DNA of 64,000 nt from contig NZ_CP108088.1 in the NCBI RefSeq assembly GCF_036192275.1, positions 6,573,501-6,637,500 of the forward strand, in the 5' to 3' direction. The notes under the pieces are model-generated. The model saw only the letters and a list, made by a program, of their open reading frames with translations. It was not told the DNA's origin and did not search any database. A program made the translations under genes and the position numbers. This DNA is from Streptomyces sp. NBC_00250 (lineage in GTDB: Bacteria > Actinomycetota > Actinomycetes > Streptomycetales > Streptomycetaceae). This document shows positions 51,065 through 58,964 of the stretch, piece after piece. Within the stretch, counting starts at the first letter, position 1. Each line of letters starts with the position of its first letter.

Positions 51065-51747
51065 GCGAGCAGCAGGCCGAGCAGCAGCGGATCAGGGTGA
51101 TGGTCGTCGACGACCATCCGATGTGGCGGGACGCGGTCGCCCGCGACCTGGCCGAGGCGGGCCTCGACGTGGTCGCCACCGCCGGCGACGGCGAGCAGGC
51201 CGTCCGCCGCGCCCTCGCGGTCACCCCCGACGTCCTCGTGCTGGACCTGAACCTGCCGGTGAAGCCGGGCGTCCAGGTGTGCAAGGAGCTCGTCGGCGGC
51301 CTCGCCGGACTGCGCGTCCTGGTCCTCTCGGCGAGCGGCGAGCACGCCGACGTGCTGGAGGCGGTGAAGTCCGGCGCCACCGGCTATCTCCTCAAGTCGG
51401 CCAGTACGGAGGAGCTGATCGACGCCGTGCGGCGGACCGCGGCCGGCGACCCCGTCTTCACCCCCGGCCTCGCCGGACTGGTCCTCGGCGAGTACCGCCG
51501 GCTCGCCTCCGAGCCCGCCCCGGCGGCCGGCGGCGACGAGCCGAAGGCCCCGCAGTTGACCGAGCGCGAGACGGAGGTCCTGCGGCTCGTCGCCAAGGGG
51601 CTCAGCTACAAGCAGATCGCCGAGCGCCTGGTGATCTCGCACCGCACGGTGCAGAACCACGTCCAGAACACCCTCGGCAAGCTCCAGCTGCACAACCGGG
51701 TGGAGCTCGTCCGGTACGCCATAGAGCGCGGCCTCGACGACGCCTGA
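51061..51747 (+). CDS. macR: Response regulator MacR
   Basis: 228-residue NarL/LuxR response regulator, ATG 51061 overlapping the kinase stop. The receiver has VVDDHPMW, phospho-Asp in VLVLDLNLPVKPG (about 62), Ser in VLSASGEH and Lys in YLLKSAS (about 111). The LuxR helix-turn-helix lies at about 165-225 (LTERETEVLRLVAKGLSYKQIAERL). Partner of MacS. Confidence 0.9.
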   Translation: MSEQQAEQQRIRVMVVDDHPMWRDAVARDLAEAGLDVVATAGDGEQAVRRALAVTPDVLVLDLNLPVKPGVQVCKELVGGLAGLRVLVLSASGEHADVLEAVKSGATGYLLKSASTEELIDAVRRTAAGDPVFTPGLAGLVLGEYRRLASEPAPAAGGDEPKAPQLTERETEVLRLVAKGLSYKQIAERLVISHRTVQNHVQNTLGKLQLHNRVELVRYAIERGLDDA

Positions 51748-51868
51748 GGCGCCGGGCGGCAGGCACCCGACCCCAGGCGCGCGGTAGGCCGGGCGCCGCG
51801 ACGGGATGGGTCGTATATTCGCGAGGATCGCGCATATCCGGCCCATCACCGTCATCGAGGGGAATCCC

Positions 51869-52879
51869 GTGGAAATCCTGGCATTCGGCGTGCAGGCGGA
51901 CGAGAAGCCCCTGATCGAGAAGGCCTTCGCGGGACACCACGACGTCCGCTGTCTGAGTGTCTTCCTCACCGAGGACACCGCCCCCATCGCGGCCGGCTAC
52001 GAGATCGTCTCCACCAGTGTCAACGCCGTCCTGGACCACCGTGTCCTGCAGACCCTCGCCGCCGGCGGGACGCAGCTGATCGCCCAGCGCTCCACCGGCT
52101 TCAACAACATCGACCTGGAGGTCGCCGAGCGTCTCGGCCTCACCGTCGCCCGGGTCTCGTACTACTCGCCGTACTCCGTCGCCGAGTTCGCCTGGACCCT
52201 CGCCATGGCCGTCAACCGCCGGATCGTCCGCGCCTCCAACCGGACCCGCGACTTCGACTTCCGCCTCGACGGGCTGATGGGGCGTGACCTGCGGGGCCGT
52301 ACCGTCGGCGTGCTCGGCACCGGCAAGATCGGCGAGGCGTTCACCCGGATCGCCCACGGCTTCGGCATGACCCTCCTCGGCTGGGACATCGCCGAGAACC
52401 CCGCCTGCGTCGGACTCGGCATGAAGTACGTCGAGAAGGAACGGCTCTTCGCCGAGGCCGACCTGATCAGCCTCCACGTACCGCTGCTGCCCGCCACCCA
52501 GCACATCATCGACGCCGCCGCCCTCACGTCCATGAAGGACGACGCCATCCTGGTGAACTCCAGCCGCGGCGGCCTCATCGACACCGAGGCGCTGGTCGTC
52601 GAACTCCGGGCCGGACGCTTCGCGGGCGTCGGCCTCGACGTCTACGAGGCCGAGGCCGGGCTCTTCTTCCTCGACAAGTCCCTGGAGGTCGTCGAGGACG
52701 ACACCCTGGCCCGGCTGGTCACCTTCCCGAACGTGGTGGTCACCTCCCACCAGGCGTACTACACCGAGGACGCGGTCGGCCAGATCATCGACACCACCGT
52801 CCGGAACGTCCTCGACTACACCGCCGGCCGGCGCAGCGAGAACGTCCTGGTCCCCCGTACCCCGACCCCGTCCATGTGA
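51869..52879 (+). CDS. D-2-hydroxyacid dehydrogenase (D-lactate dehydrogenase type)
   Basis: 336 residues from GTG 51869 (GAGGGG upstream). NAD-dependent, fermentative LdhA-like. The catalytic triad is Arg in NSSRGGLID (about 235), Glu in DVYEAEAG (about 264) and His in TSHQAYY (about 296). The Rossmann loop is GVLGTGKIGEAF (about 150), followed by WD for NAD selectivity. It may reduce pyruvate to D-lactate when oxygen is low. No terminator or partner gene is evident. Confidence 0.93.
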   Translation: MEILAFGVQADEKPLIEKAFAGHHDVRCLSVFLTEDTAPIAAGYEIVSTSVNAVLDHRVLQTLAAGGTQLIAQRSTGFNNIDLEVAERLGLTVARVSYYSPYSVAEFAWTLAMAVNRRIVRASNRTRDFDFRLDGLMGRDLRGRTVGVLGTGKIGEAFTRIAHGFGMTLLGWDIAENPACVGLGMKYVEKERLFAEADLISLHVPLLPATQHIIDAAALTSMKDDAILVNSSRGGLIDTEALVVELRAGRFAGVGLDVYEAEAGLFFLDKSLEVVEDDTLARLVTFPNVVVTSHQAYYTEDAVGQIIDTTVRNVLDYTAGRRSENVLVPRTPTPSM

Positions 52880-53010
52880 CCGAATCGCTACAGCTCCGCC
52901 CTCCGGACAACCTCACCGGAGCCCCCTCCCTCCTGCAACGTGACCAGGCAGCGCGGCCGTTCGGACCGCGCGCCGACTTCTTGCGGAATCACAGGTTCGT
53001 GGGGGATCAG

Positions 53011-53790
53011 ATGTTCTCGTTCGTCAGGCGCGGCTCCGTCGTCGCGCTCACCGCCGTCGCCGCCGCCGTCGCCACGGCCGCCGTCACGGCGACTCCGGCC
53101 GCCGCGATCCACGGGGGCCGGGGCACCACCGTGGTGGACCACCCGTACGCCATGCTCATCCAGACCCCGGAAGGCGTCCAGTTCTGCGGCGGGACCCTGG
53201 TGGCACCCACCAAGGTGCTCACCGCCGCCCACTGCGTGGACGACGCCGCGGTCCCGCGCGACCTGCTCGTCATCGGTGGCCGCACCGACCTCGGCAGCAC
53301 CAAGGGGACCGTCCGGCACATCGCCTCGATCAAGGTCCACCCGAAGTGGGGCGACGGCACGTTCGCGTACGACGCCGCCGTCCTCACCCTCGACGGGCCG
53401 ATGCCGTACGCGACGATGCCGCTCGCCGGGCCGAAGGACTCCGCCCGCTACGCCTCCGGCACGAAGGCGAAGACCGTCGGCTGGGGCCGCACCGACCGGA
53501 CGACCCTCGCCACCCGGCTGAAGGCGGCCGAGCTGCGCCTCGCGCCGCTCAAGAGCTGCGAGCCGTTCACCGATCCCACCGACTCCGCCGCCCTGAAGCT
53601 GTGCGGGACCTCGGCGTCCGGCGCCCCCGACAGCGTCTGCAAGGGCGACTCGGGCGGGCCGCTGGTCGCGGGCGGGAAGCTCGTCGGCATCGTCTCCAGC
53701 GGCAACAAGTACTGCGACGACCAGTACCCGGCGTCCGTGTTCACCCGGGTCGACGCGATCGCCAAGGGCCTGAACCTGCCGGTGTCCTGA
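53011..53790 (+). CDS. Secreted trypsin-like serine protease
   Basis: 259 residues from ATG 53011 (GGGGGATCAG upstream). The signal peptide ends near ATPAAAIHGG (about 31). Chymotrypsin-fold S1 protease with His in LTAAHCV (about 72), Asp in YDAAVLTLD (about 123) and Ser in CKGDSGGPL (about 214). The Asp six residues before the Ser side of the S1 pocket suggests trypsin specificity. Three Cys pairs are expected for disulfides. A propeptide is very short or absent. Closed by a strong hairpin. Confidence 0.94.
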   Translation: MFSFVRRGSVVALTAVAAAVATAAVTATPAAAIHGGRGTTVVDHPYAMLIQTPEGVQFCGGTLVAPTKVLTAAHCVDDAAVPRDLLVIGGRTDLGSTKGTVRHIASIKVHPKWGDGTFAYDAAVLTLDGPMPYATMPLAGPKDSARYASGTKAKTVGWGRTDRTTLATRLKAAELRLAPLKSCEPFTDPTDSAALKLCGTSASGAPDSVCKGDSGGPLVAGGKLVGIVSSGNKYCDDQYPASVFTRVDAIAKGLNLPVS

Positions 53791-53798
53791 ACCGGCGG

Positions 53799-53834
53799 GC
53801 CCGCGAACCCGCCGGCACCGGCGGGTTCGCGGGC
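53799..53834. terminator. Bidirectional terminator
   Basis: Perfect 17-bp inverted repeat (53799-53815 with 53818-53834) between the protease and the convergent anthranilate synthase gene. Confidence 0.82.
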
Positions 53835-53855
53835 GGGCCTGGGAGCCGTCGTCCC

Positions 53856-55736
53856 TCAGACCAGTACGCCGGCGAGGAGCGAGGCCGTCAGGGCCGCGCC
53901 CTCCGTCGTCAGCACCGACTCCGGATGGAACTGCACCCCCGCGAAACCCGGCCCGCGCAGCGCGTGCACCTCGCCGGTCTCCGTGTCCCGGCTCACCTCG
54001 ATCCGGTGCAGCGCCAGCTCCGTCGCGGTCCGGTCGTCGCAGCGGGCGGTGAAGCTGTTGTAGAAGCCGACCGTCCGCTCCTGCCCGAAGAGGTCGATCC
54101 GCAACTGGGCCCCCTGGAACGGGGTCCGCTTGCGGACGATCTCCAGGCCCAGCTCGGCGGCGATCAGCTCGTGCCCGAGGCAGACACCCAGAAGGCCGTG
54201 CCGGTGTTCCCGCACCAGCTCGGCCGTCAGAGCGCGCAGGAAGCGCATCTTCGGGTCGGCGGCGTCCGAGGGGTTGCCGGGACCGGGACCGAGGACCACC
54301 GGCCCCTCGTGGGCGAGCGCCAGCTCGCGCAGCCCCGGCTCGTCGTAGCGGAGCACCGACACGTCGAGGCCCGAGGAGCGCAGGACGTGCGCCAGCATCG
54401 CCGTGAAGGTGTCCTCGGCGTCGATCACCAGCGCGCGGCCGGCCAGTTCGGCCGACCTGACCTGCATCTTCAGCCAGAACGGCGCGAGGTCCGCCCGCCG
54501 CGCGTCCAGGGCGGCCCGTACCCGCGGATCGTCCGCGAGGGCCACGGAGGCCGGTGCGGCCCCGCCGGCCGGCCGGCCTTCCCTCACCCCGAGCGCGGTG
54601 AGCACCCCGGCCGCCTTCGCATGGGTCTCGGCGACCTCGCCCGCCGGGTCGGAGTGCCGTACGAGCGTGGCGCCGACCGGCACTCGGAGGTGCCCGTCGG
54701 AGGCGATGTCGGCCGTACGGATCAGGATGGGGGAGTCCAGGGTCTGCGCGCCGCTCTCGTCGGTGCCGAGCAGGGCGAGGGCGCCCGCGTAGTAGCCGCG
54801 CCCACCCACCTCATGACGCTCGATCACCCGGCACGCGTTCTGCACGGGCGAGCCGGTCACGGTCGCCGCGAACATCGTCTCCCGCAGCACCTCCCGCACG
54901 TCCAGGCTGGAGCGGCCCCGCAACTCGTACTCCGTGTGCGCGAGATGGGCCATCTCCTTCAGCCGCGGACCGACCACCACCCCGCCCATGTCGCCGACCG
55001 TGCACATCATCTTGAGCTCCTCGTCGACCACCATCGACAACTCCTCGGTCTCCTTGCGGTCGGCGAGGAAGGCGAGCAGGCCCTCGGTGGTCGGGGCGGC
55101 CCCGGCCGGGTAGCGGTACGTGCCGCTGATCGGGTTCATGACGACCGTGCCGCCCGACATCCGTACGTGCACCTCGGGGCTCGCCCCGACCAGCGTCCGG
55201 TCGCCGGTGTGCACGACGAAGGTCCAGTACGCGCCCCGCTCACCGGCGAGCAGCCGCCGGAACAGGGCGAGCGCGTCGGCCCGCCCGAAGCCCGGGATCT
55301 CCCCGGTGTACGTACGCCGGATGACGAAGTTCGCGCCCTCGCCGGAGCCGATCTCCTCGTCGATGACCCGCCGCACGATCCCCGCGTACTCCTCGTCGGA
55401 GACGTCGAAGCCACCGCCCTCGACGGCCACGTCGTGCGCGGGGAGCTGCCTCAGGGCCTCCGCGAGCGGCAGCTCGTACGTCTCGTCGGCGACGAGCACC
55501 GAGAGCGGGGTGCCGTCGTCCCGCACGTCGAAGCCGCGCTCCCGGATCTGCCGGAAGGGCACCAGGGCGAGCGTCGGCAGCGGGCTCACGGGCAGCTCCG
55601 CGAGGCGCTCGGCCTCGTGGACCCGGCCGATCAGCACCTCGACGGTGTCGTGGTCACGGCCGGGAGTGCGGCGGCGCAGCAGGGCGAAGGGCGGGCAGGA
55701 GGGGTCGAGGAGACGGGAGAGGTCCACGGGGTCCAT
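53856..55736 (-). CDS. Fused anthranilate synthase (TrpE-TrpG type)
   Basis: 626 residues. Residues about 1-395 are the chorismate-binding component (DRKETEELSMVVDEELKMM, VTGSPVQNACRVIE). Residues about 430-626 are a class I glutamine amidotransferase with Cys in LGVCLGHELIAAELG (about 525), an unusual GVCLGHE, and His-Glu in VQFHPESVLTTEG. The N-terminal component lacks a long regulatory domain, as in phenazine-type PhzE-like enzymes, but the Trp leader upstream points to tryptophan supply. ATG 55736 has GGAAGGAACG about 12 bases upstream. Its pathway partner trpD lies at 25537. Confidence 0.93.
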   Translation of the reverse strand: MDPVDLSRLLDPSCPPFALLRRRTPGRDHDTVEVLIGRVHEAERLAELPVSPLPTLALVPFRQIRERGFDVRDDGTPLSVLVADETYELPLAEALRQLPAHDVAVEGGGFDVSDEEYAGIVRRVIDEEIGSGEGANFVIRRTYTGEIPGFGRADALALFRRLLAGERGAYWTFVVHTGDRTLVGASPEVHVRMSGGTVVMNPISGTYRYPAGAAPTTEGLLAFLADRKETEELSMVVDEELKMMCTVGDMGGVVVGPRLKEMAHLAHTEYELRGRSSLDVREVLRETMFAATVTGSPVQNACRVIERHEVGGRGYYAGALALLGTDESGAQTLDSPILIRTADIASDGHLRVPVGATLVRHSDPAGEVAETHAKAAGVLTALGVREGRPAGGAAPASVALADDPRVRAALDARRADLAPFWLKMQVRSAELAGRALVIDAEDTFTAMLAHVLRSSGLDVSVLRYDEPGLRELALAHEGPVVLGPGPGNPSDAADPKMRFLRALTAELVREHRHGLLGVCLGHELIAAELGLEIVRKRTPFQGAQLRIDLFGQERTVGFYNSFTARCDDRTATELALHRIEVSRDTETGEVHALRGPGFAGVQFHPESVLTTEGAALTASLLAGVLV

Positions 55737-55790
55737 GGGTGTGTCGTTCCTTCCGGGGAGGAGTACGGAGAGGAGGAACGGCCCCGGGTA

Positions 55791-55819
55791 CGAGAAAAGG
55801 CCGCCCCTCGGGCGGCCTT
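55791..55819 (-). terminator. Trp attenuator terminator
   Basis: 10-bp stem (55810-55819 with 55797-55806) with a 3-base loop, followed on the minus strand by TTTTCTCG. It lies between the leader peptide and the anthranilate synthase gene. Confidence 0.88.
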
Positions 55820-55844
55820 CGCGTGTCAGTCGGTGTACGCGCGA

Positions 55845-55901
55845 TCAGTGGGCCGCCGGATGAGCGGTCCACCACCAGTTCTGGATCTGCGGCGCGAACA
55901 T
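55845..55901 (-). CDS. trpL: Trp leader peptide (attenuator)
   Basis: 18 codons: MFAPQIQNWWWTAHPAAH, with three Trp codons in a row (9-11). It starts at ATG 55901, where TACAGT ends 6 bases upstream, so the leader is itself leaderless. When Trp-tRNA is scarce the ribosome stalls at the Trp codons. GGCGGCC in codons 15-17 (55851-55857) can then pair with GGCCGCC of the terminator's 5' arm (55811-55817), which blocks termination. This is too short for normal gene finders but shows every part of a classical attenuator. Confidence 0.9.
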   Translation of the reverse strand: MFAPQIQNWWWTAHPAAH

Positions 55902-55907
55902 GCGAGC

Positions 55908-55913
55908 ACTGTA
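55908..55913 (-). promoter_or_regulatory. -10 box of the trpL-anthranilate synthase transcript
   Basis: TACAGT on the minus strand, 6 bases before the leader-peptide ATG. The -35 region has no good match. Confidence 0.6.
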
Positions 55914-55931
55914 ACCCAGCGGGACACGCGA

Positions 55932-55975
55932 ACGGGGCCCGTTCCACACCGCGGACGGTGTGGAACGGGCCCCGT
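55932..55975 (-). terminator. Terminator of the amidase gene
   Basis: Perfect 19-bp stem (55932-55950 with 55957-55975), loop GCGGAC, after the amidase stop and just upstream of the trpL promoter. Confidence 0.85.
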
Positions 55976-55991
55976 GGCCGTGTTGCCCCGA

Positions 55992-58811
55992 TCAGACGAT
56001 CAGGTTGTAGATGCCCCAGCCGCCACCGACGCGGACGCGGGTGGCGTACGGGTTGGGGTAGCCGTTCGTGTTCTTGTAGAACCACAGGTCACCGGCGGCA
56101 TCCCGGGCGATCAGGTCAGGCTTGCCGTCGAGGTCGAGGTCGCTCGGGCCGACCATGACGTTGTAGGCGTTCCAGCCGCCGCCGACCTGGCCGCGGGTGG
56201 CGAACGGGTTCGGGGAGGCGCCGGTGTTCTTGTACAGCCACAGCACGCCGGTCTTGTCGCGGGCGATCAGGTCGGGCTTGCCGTCCCCGGTCATGTCACC
56301 GGTGCTGATCAGCTCGTTGTAGATGTTCCAGCCGCCGCCGACCCGGACACGGGTCGCGAAGGGGTTCGGGGAGGCGCCGGTGTTCTTGTACAGCCACAGC
56401 ACGCCGGTCTTGTCGCGGGCGATCAGGTCCGGCCGGCCGTCGGCGTTCATGTCGCGAGCGCCGAGGAGCTTGTCGTACACGTTCCAGCCGGCGCCGACCC
56501 GAAGGCGGCTCGCGAACGGCGCGGAGGGGTTGCCACTGCCCCGGTAGTACCAGAGCACGCCGTCCTTGTCCCGGGCGACGGCGTCGCCGGTGCCATCGGC
56601 ACGGAGCGCGGTCATCGGGGTGATCGTGTTGTACGCGTCCCAGCCGGGGCCGACCCGGTACCGGTTCAGGAACGCGCCCTTGCCGGTGCCCTGGTACTGC
56701 CAGAGGACACCGGAGGCGTCACGGGCGAGGACGTTGTAGCGGTCGGTGGCGTTCACCGCCGGGGCCGGGGCGGACTCGACGACGTCCGAGGCCTTCACCC
56801 ACGCCATGCGGTGGTTGTAGCGGATCGGGATGTACATGTCGGTGCCGACGACGTTCGTCTGGGCGGAGCCGAAGTAGTCGTCGCCCTTGACCGCCGGGCC
56901 GGCCTTCACGTACGCGGCACCACTGCCGAAGGAGTACTTCGACAGGTAGTTGGGGTTGTCCGTGGGGGCGGTGACGCCGTTGGTCCCGGGGTACGCCGAG
57001 GCCTCGGGGAAGGACCGGCCGTAGATCAGCGGGGTCTTGCCGGGCGCGGGCACGAGGACCCGCTGCGTGCTGTCCTTGACGACGGACGTGTACTGGCCGC
57101 CCGGGTTGTAGAACCAGGCCTTCTGGCCGCGGTACCAGATGGCGGTCCAGTTGGTCTTCACCTCGGCGACGACGTAGGTGCCGCCGGCCGGGACCTTGTT
57201 CGCCCAGTTGGAGCCGTACTGCCAGCCGTCCGAGAAGTACGGATCGGTCAGCGCCTTGGCCTGGTCGGCCACGGGCTCCGAGTACAGGTAGCCGAAGTTC
57301 ACCGGCAGCGGGGCGGTCGTCTTGACGACCACCGTCTTGTCGGGGAGCTCCTCCCTGTACTTCATCGGCTGCTGGTTCGCCGAGGTGAACGGCGGGACGA
57401 CGCGGACCAGCTGGCCGGCCTTGAGCAGACCGCCGGCACCGCCGGCACCGGTCGGGGCGCCGAGGAGGGACATGTAGTGGTTCCAGTCCCAGAACGGACC
57501 GGCGTCCCAGTGCATCCCCGCGACCTTGGCGTTGACGTGGCCCGCGATCTCGTCGTGGCCGATGACGTGCTCACGGTCCAGCGGAATCCCGTACTGGGCG
57601 GCGAGGAACTTCACCAGCTTGGCGGAGGACTCGTACTGGGGCTCGGTGTACCAGTAGCCGTCCCGGATGGCGAAGCCCTCGTGCTCGACGCCGATGTCGT
57701 GCATGTTGTCGGACCAGTTGCCCGCGTGCCACGCGATGTTCTTGTTCTCGACCATCTGGGTGACCAGACCGTCGTTGGCGCGGATCAGATAGTGGGCACT
57801 GCCCTTGGCGGTCGCGCTCTGGAAGGTCTCGATGGTGCCGTCGTAGCTGCCCTCGGTGTCGTGGATGACGATCCGGCTGATGTTCAGCTGCGTGCCCTTG
57901 GCACGATTGGCGAGGGTGTAGTTCCGCTGTCCGGTGCTCGGAACCTCCGCCGGACGGAAGTCGCAGACGAGGCCGGTGGGCGGGCACTCGGGGGTCGGGA
58001 GCGCCGTGGTGCTCGCGAAGGTCGCGGCCAGCGGCACGTTCGACGGCTTGACCGGCTCGACCGCCGGGTCCGCCGGCAGAGCGACCGACTCGCCGTCCGT
58101 GGTGAGCGCCCGCTCGCCCGTCTCGATCGACTCGAAGACGCGCTTCGCGAAGAGGTCGGCGCTCTTCTTGTTCGACGACTGGCTGTAGCGCGCCACGGCC
58201 GGGTACCAGACACCCGGGTCGTCGGAGAGCTCGGCGCCGGCCTGCTTCTGGTACTCGGCGAGCAGCGCGGCACCGGCGCGGATGGAGGCGGTGGTGTCGT
58301 TCTGGACGGCCTCGGCGGAGCTGCCGATCAGACCGGCCGCCTTGTCCAGGGTGTGCAGCCGCGGGTCGTCGGTGTCGACGGTCTCCTTCGGCAGGGCGGC
58401 CAGGGCCTTGGCCTTGTCGAACGTTTTTTCGATCTCGGCCTTGCCGCTCGCGTTCAGGTGCGCGAGGCGCTCCTCGTCGGTGGGCTGCTCGATGTCCTCG
58501 GCGTCGACGTCCGTCAGACCCATGACGTTGTACGCGCCGGTCGTGCTCGGCAGCCCGTCGTGCGACTCCCACCGCGTCTGCCGGTACGACACCGCCATCA
58601 GCACGCTCTGCGGCACATCGAATTCCTGCGCCGCGTTTGCGAACTGTGTCTGGAGGGGGACATCCTCAGTAGCCTTGGTGTCGCCCGCCGCGCCGAGGAG
58701 GCCCGGTGAAGCGACCGCGATGGTGCCGATCGTGGCGGTGGCGACGACTGCGGCCGCCGCTCCGTACAAGAGTCGTCTCTTCCTGCGGTCCCTGCGGTGC
58801 CCTTGGGTCAC
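55992..58811 (-). CDS. Secreted N-acetylmuramoyl-L-alanine amidase with FG-GAP-like repeats
   Basis: 939 residues from GTG 58811 (AGGGGTGGGC upstream). A basic signal segment (RRKRRLLYGAAAAVVATATIG) is followed by a helical N-terminal domain (about 55-260). The amidase_2/PGRP domain (about 300-465) has zinc and catalytic motifs in RIVIHDTEGS, WHAGNWSDN, IGVEHEGFA and VIGHDEIAGH. SH3-like and wall-binding segments follow. The last 260 residues are five tandem units of about 52 residues with GDGKPDLIARD-type Ca-binding Asp motifs (VCBS/FG-GAP). It cuts the MurNAc-L-Ala bond; the repeats probably bind wall or ligand. The frame is open far upstream but that is the antisense of DAHP synthase. Confidence 0.92.
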   Translation of the reverse strand: MTQGHRRDRRKRRLLYGAAAAVVATATIGTIAVASPGLLGAAGDTKATEDVPLQTQFANAAQEFDVPQSVLMAVSYRQTRWESHDGLPSTTGAYNVMGLTDVDAEDIEQPTDEERLAHLNASGKAEIEKTFDKAKALAALPKETVDTDDPRLHTLDKAAGLIGSSAEAVQNDTTASIRAGAALLAEYQKQAGAELSDDPGVWYPAVARYSQSSNKKSADLFAKRVFESIETGERALTTDGESVALPADPAVEPVKPSNVPLAATFASTTALPTPECPPTGLVCDFRPAEVPSTGQRNYTLANRAKGTQLNISRIVIHDTEGSYDGTIETFQSATAKGSAHYLIRANDGLVTQMVENKNIAWHAGNWSDNMHDIGVEHEGFAIRDGYWYTEPQYESSAKLVKFLAAQYGIPLDREHVIGHDEIAGHVNAKVAGMHWDAGPFWDWNHYMSLLGAPTGAGGAGGLLKAGQLVRVVPPFTSANQQPMKYREELPDKTVVVKTTAPLPVNFGYLYSEPVADQAKALTDPYFSDGWQYGSNWANKVPAGGTYVVAEVKTNWTAIWYRGQKAWFYNPGGQYTSVVKDSTQRVLVPAPGKTPLIYGRSFPEASAYPGTNGVTAPTDNPNYLSKYSFGSGAAYVKAGPAVKGDDYFGSAQTNVVGTDMYIPIRYNHRMAWVKASDVVESAPAPAVNATDRYNVLARDASGVLWQYQGTGKGAFLNRYRVGPGWDAYNTITPMTALRADGTGDAVARDKDGVLWYYRGSGNPSAPFASRLRVGAGWNVYDKLLGARDMNADGRPDLIARDKTGVLWLYKNTGASPNPFATRVRVGGGWNIYNELISTGDMTGDGKPDLIARDKTGVLWLYKNTGASPNPFATRGQVGGGWNAYNVMVGPSDLDLDGKPDLIARDAAGDLWFYKNTNGYPNPYATRVRVGGGWGIYNLIV
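56206..56429 (-). repeat. Near-identical coding repeats in the amidase gene
   Basis: The 68-base blocks 56206-56273 and 56362-56429 are identical, 156 bases (52 codons) apart. They encode the unit RDKTGVLWLYKNTGASPNPF. Flanking units are diverged at DNA level. Confidence 0.9.
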
Positions 58812-58964
58812 GCCCACCCCTGTGATTCGACTGTTTAAAGTGAAACGGGCCAGAGGGTAACACCACTCGATCGTGTGAATATCGGCGGGTGACATTCCGG
58901 GTGCGCGTCTCAGCCACTGGGCAGGGGGACAGGACCGGACGAAGAACCCCGTAATGTTGTGCGT

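Noticed and set aside
53346..58709. A 1787-codon open frame on the plus strand
   Set aside because: It is antisense to the anthranilate synthase and amidase genes, which have clear domains. Its product is low-complexity Gly/Val/Arg-rich, as GC-rich antisense frames usually are.
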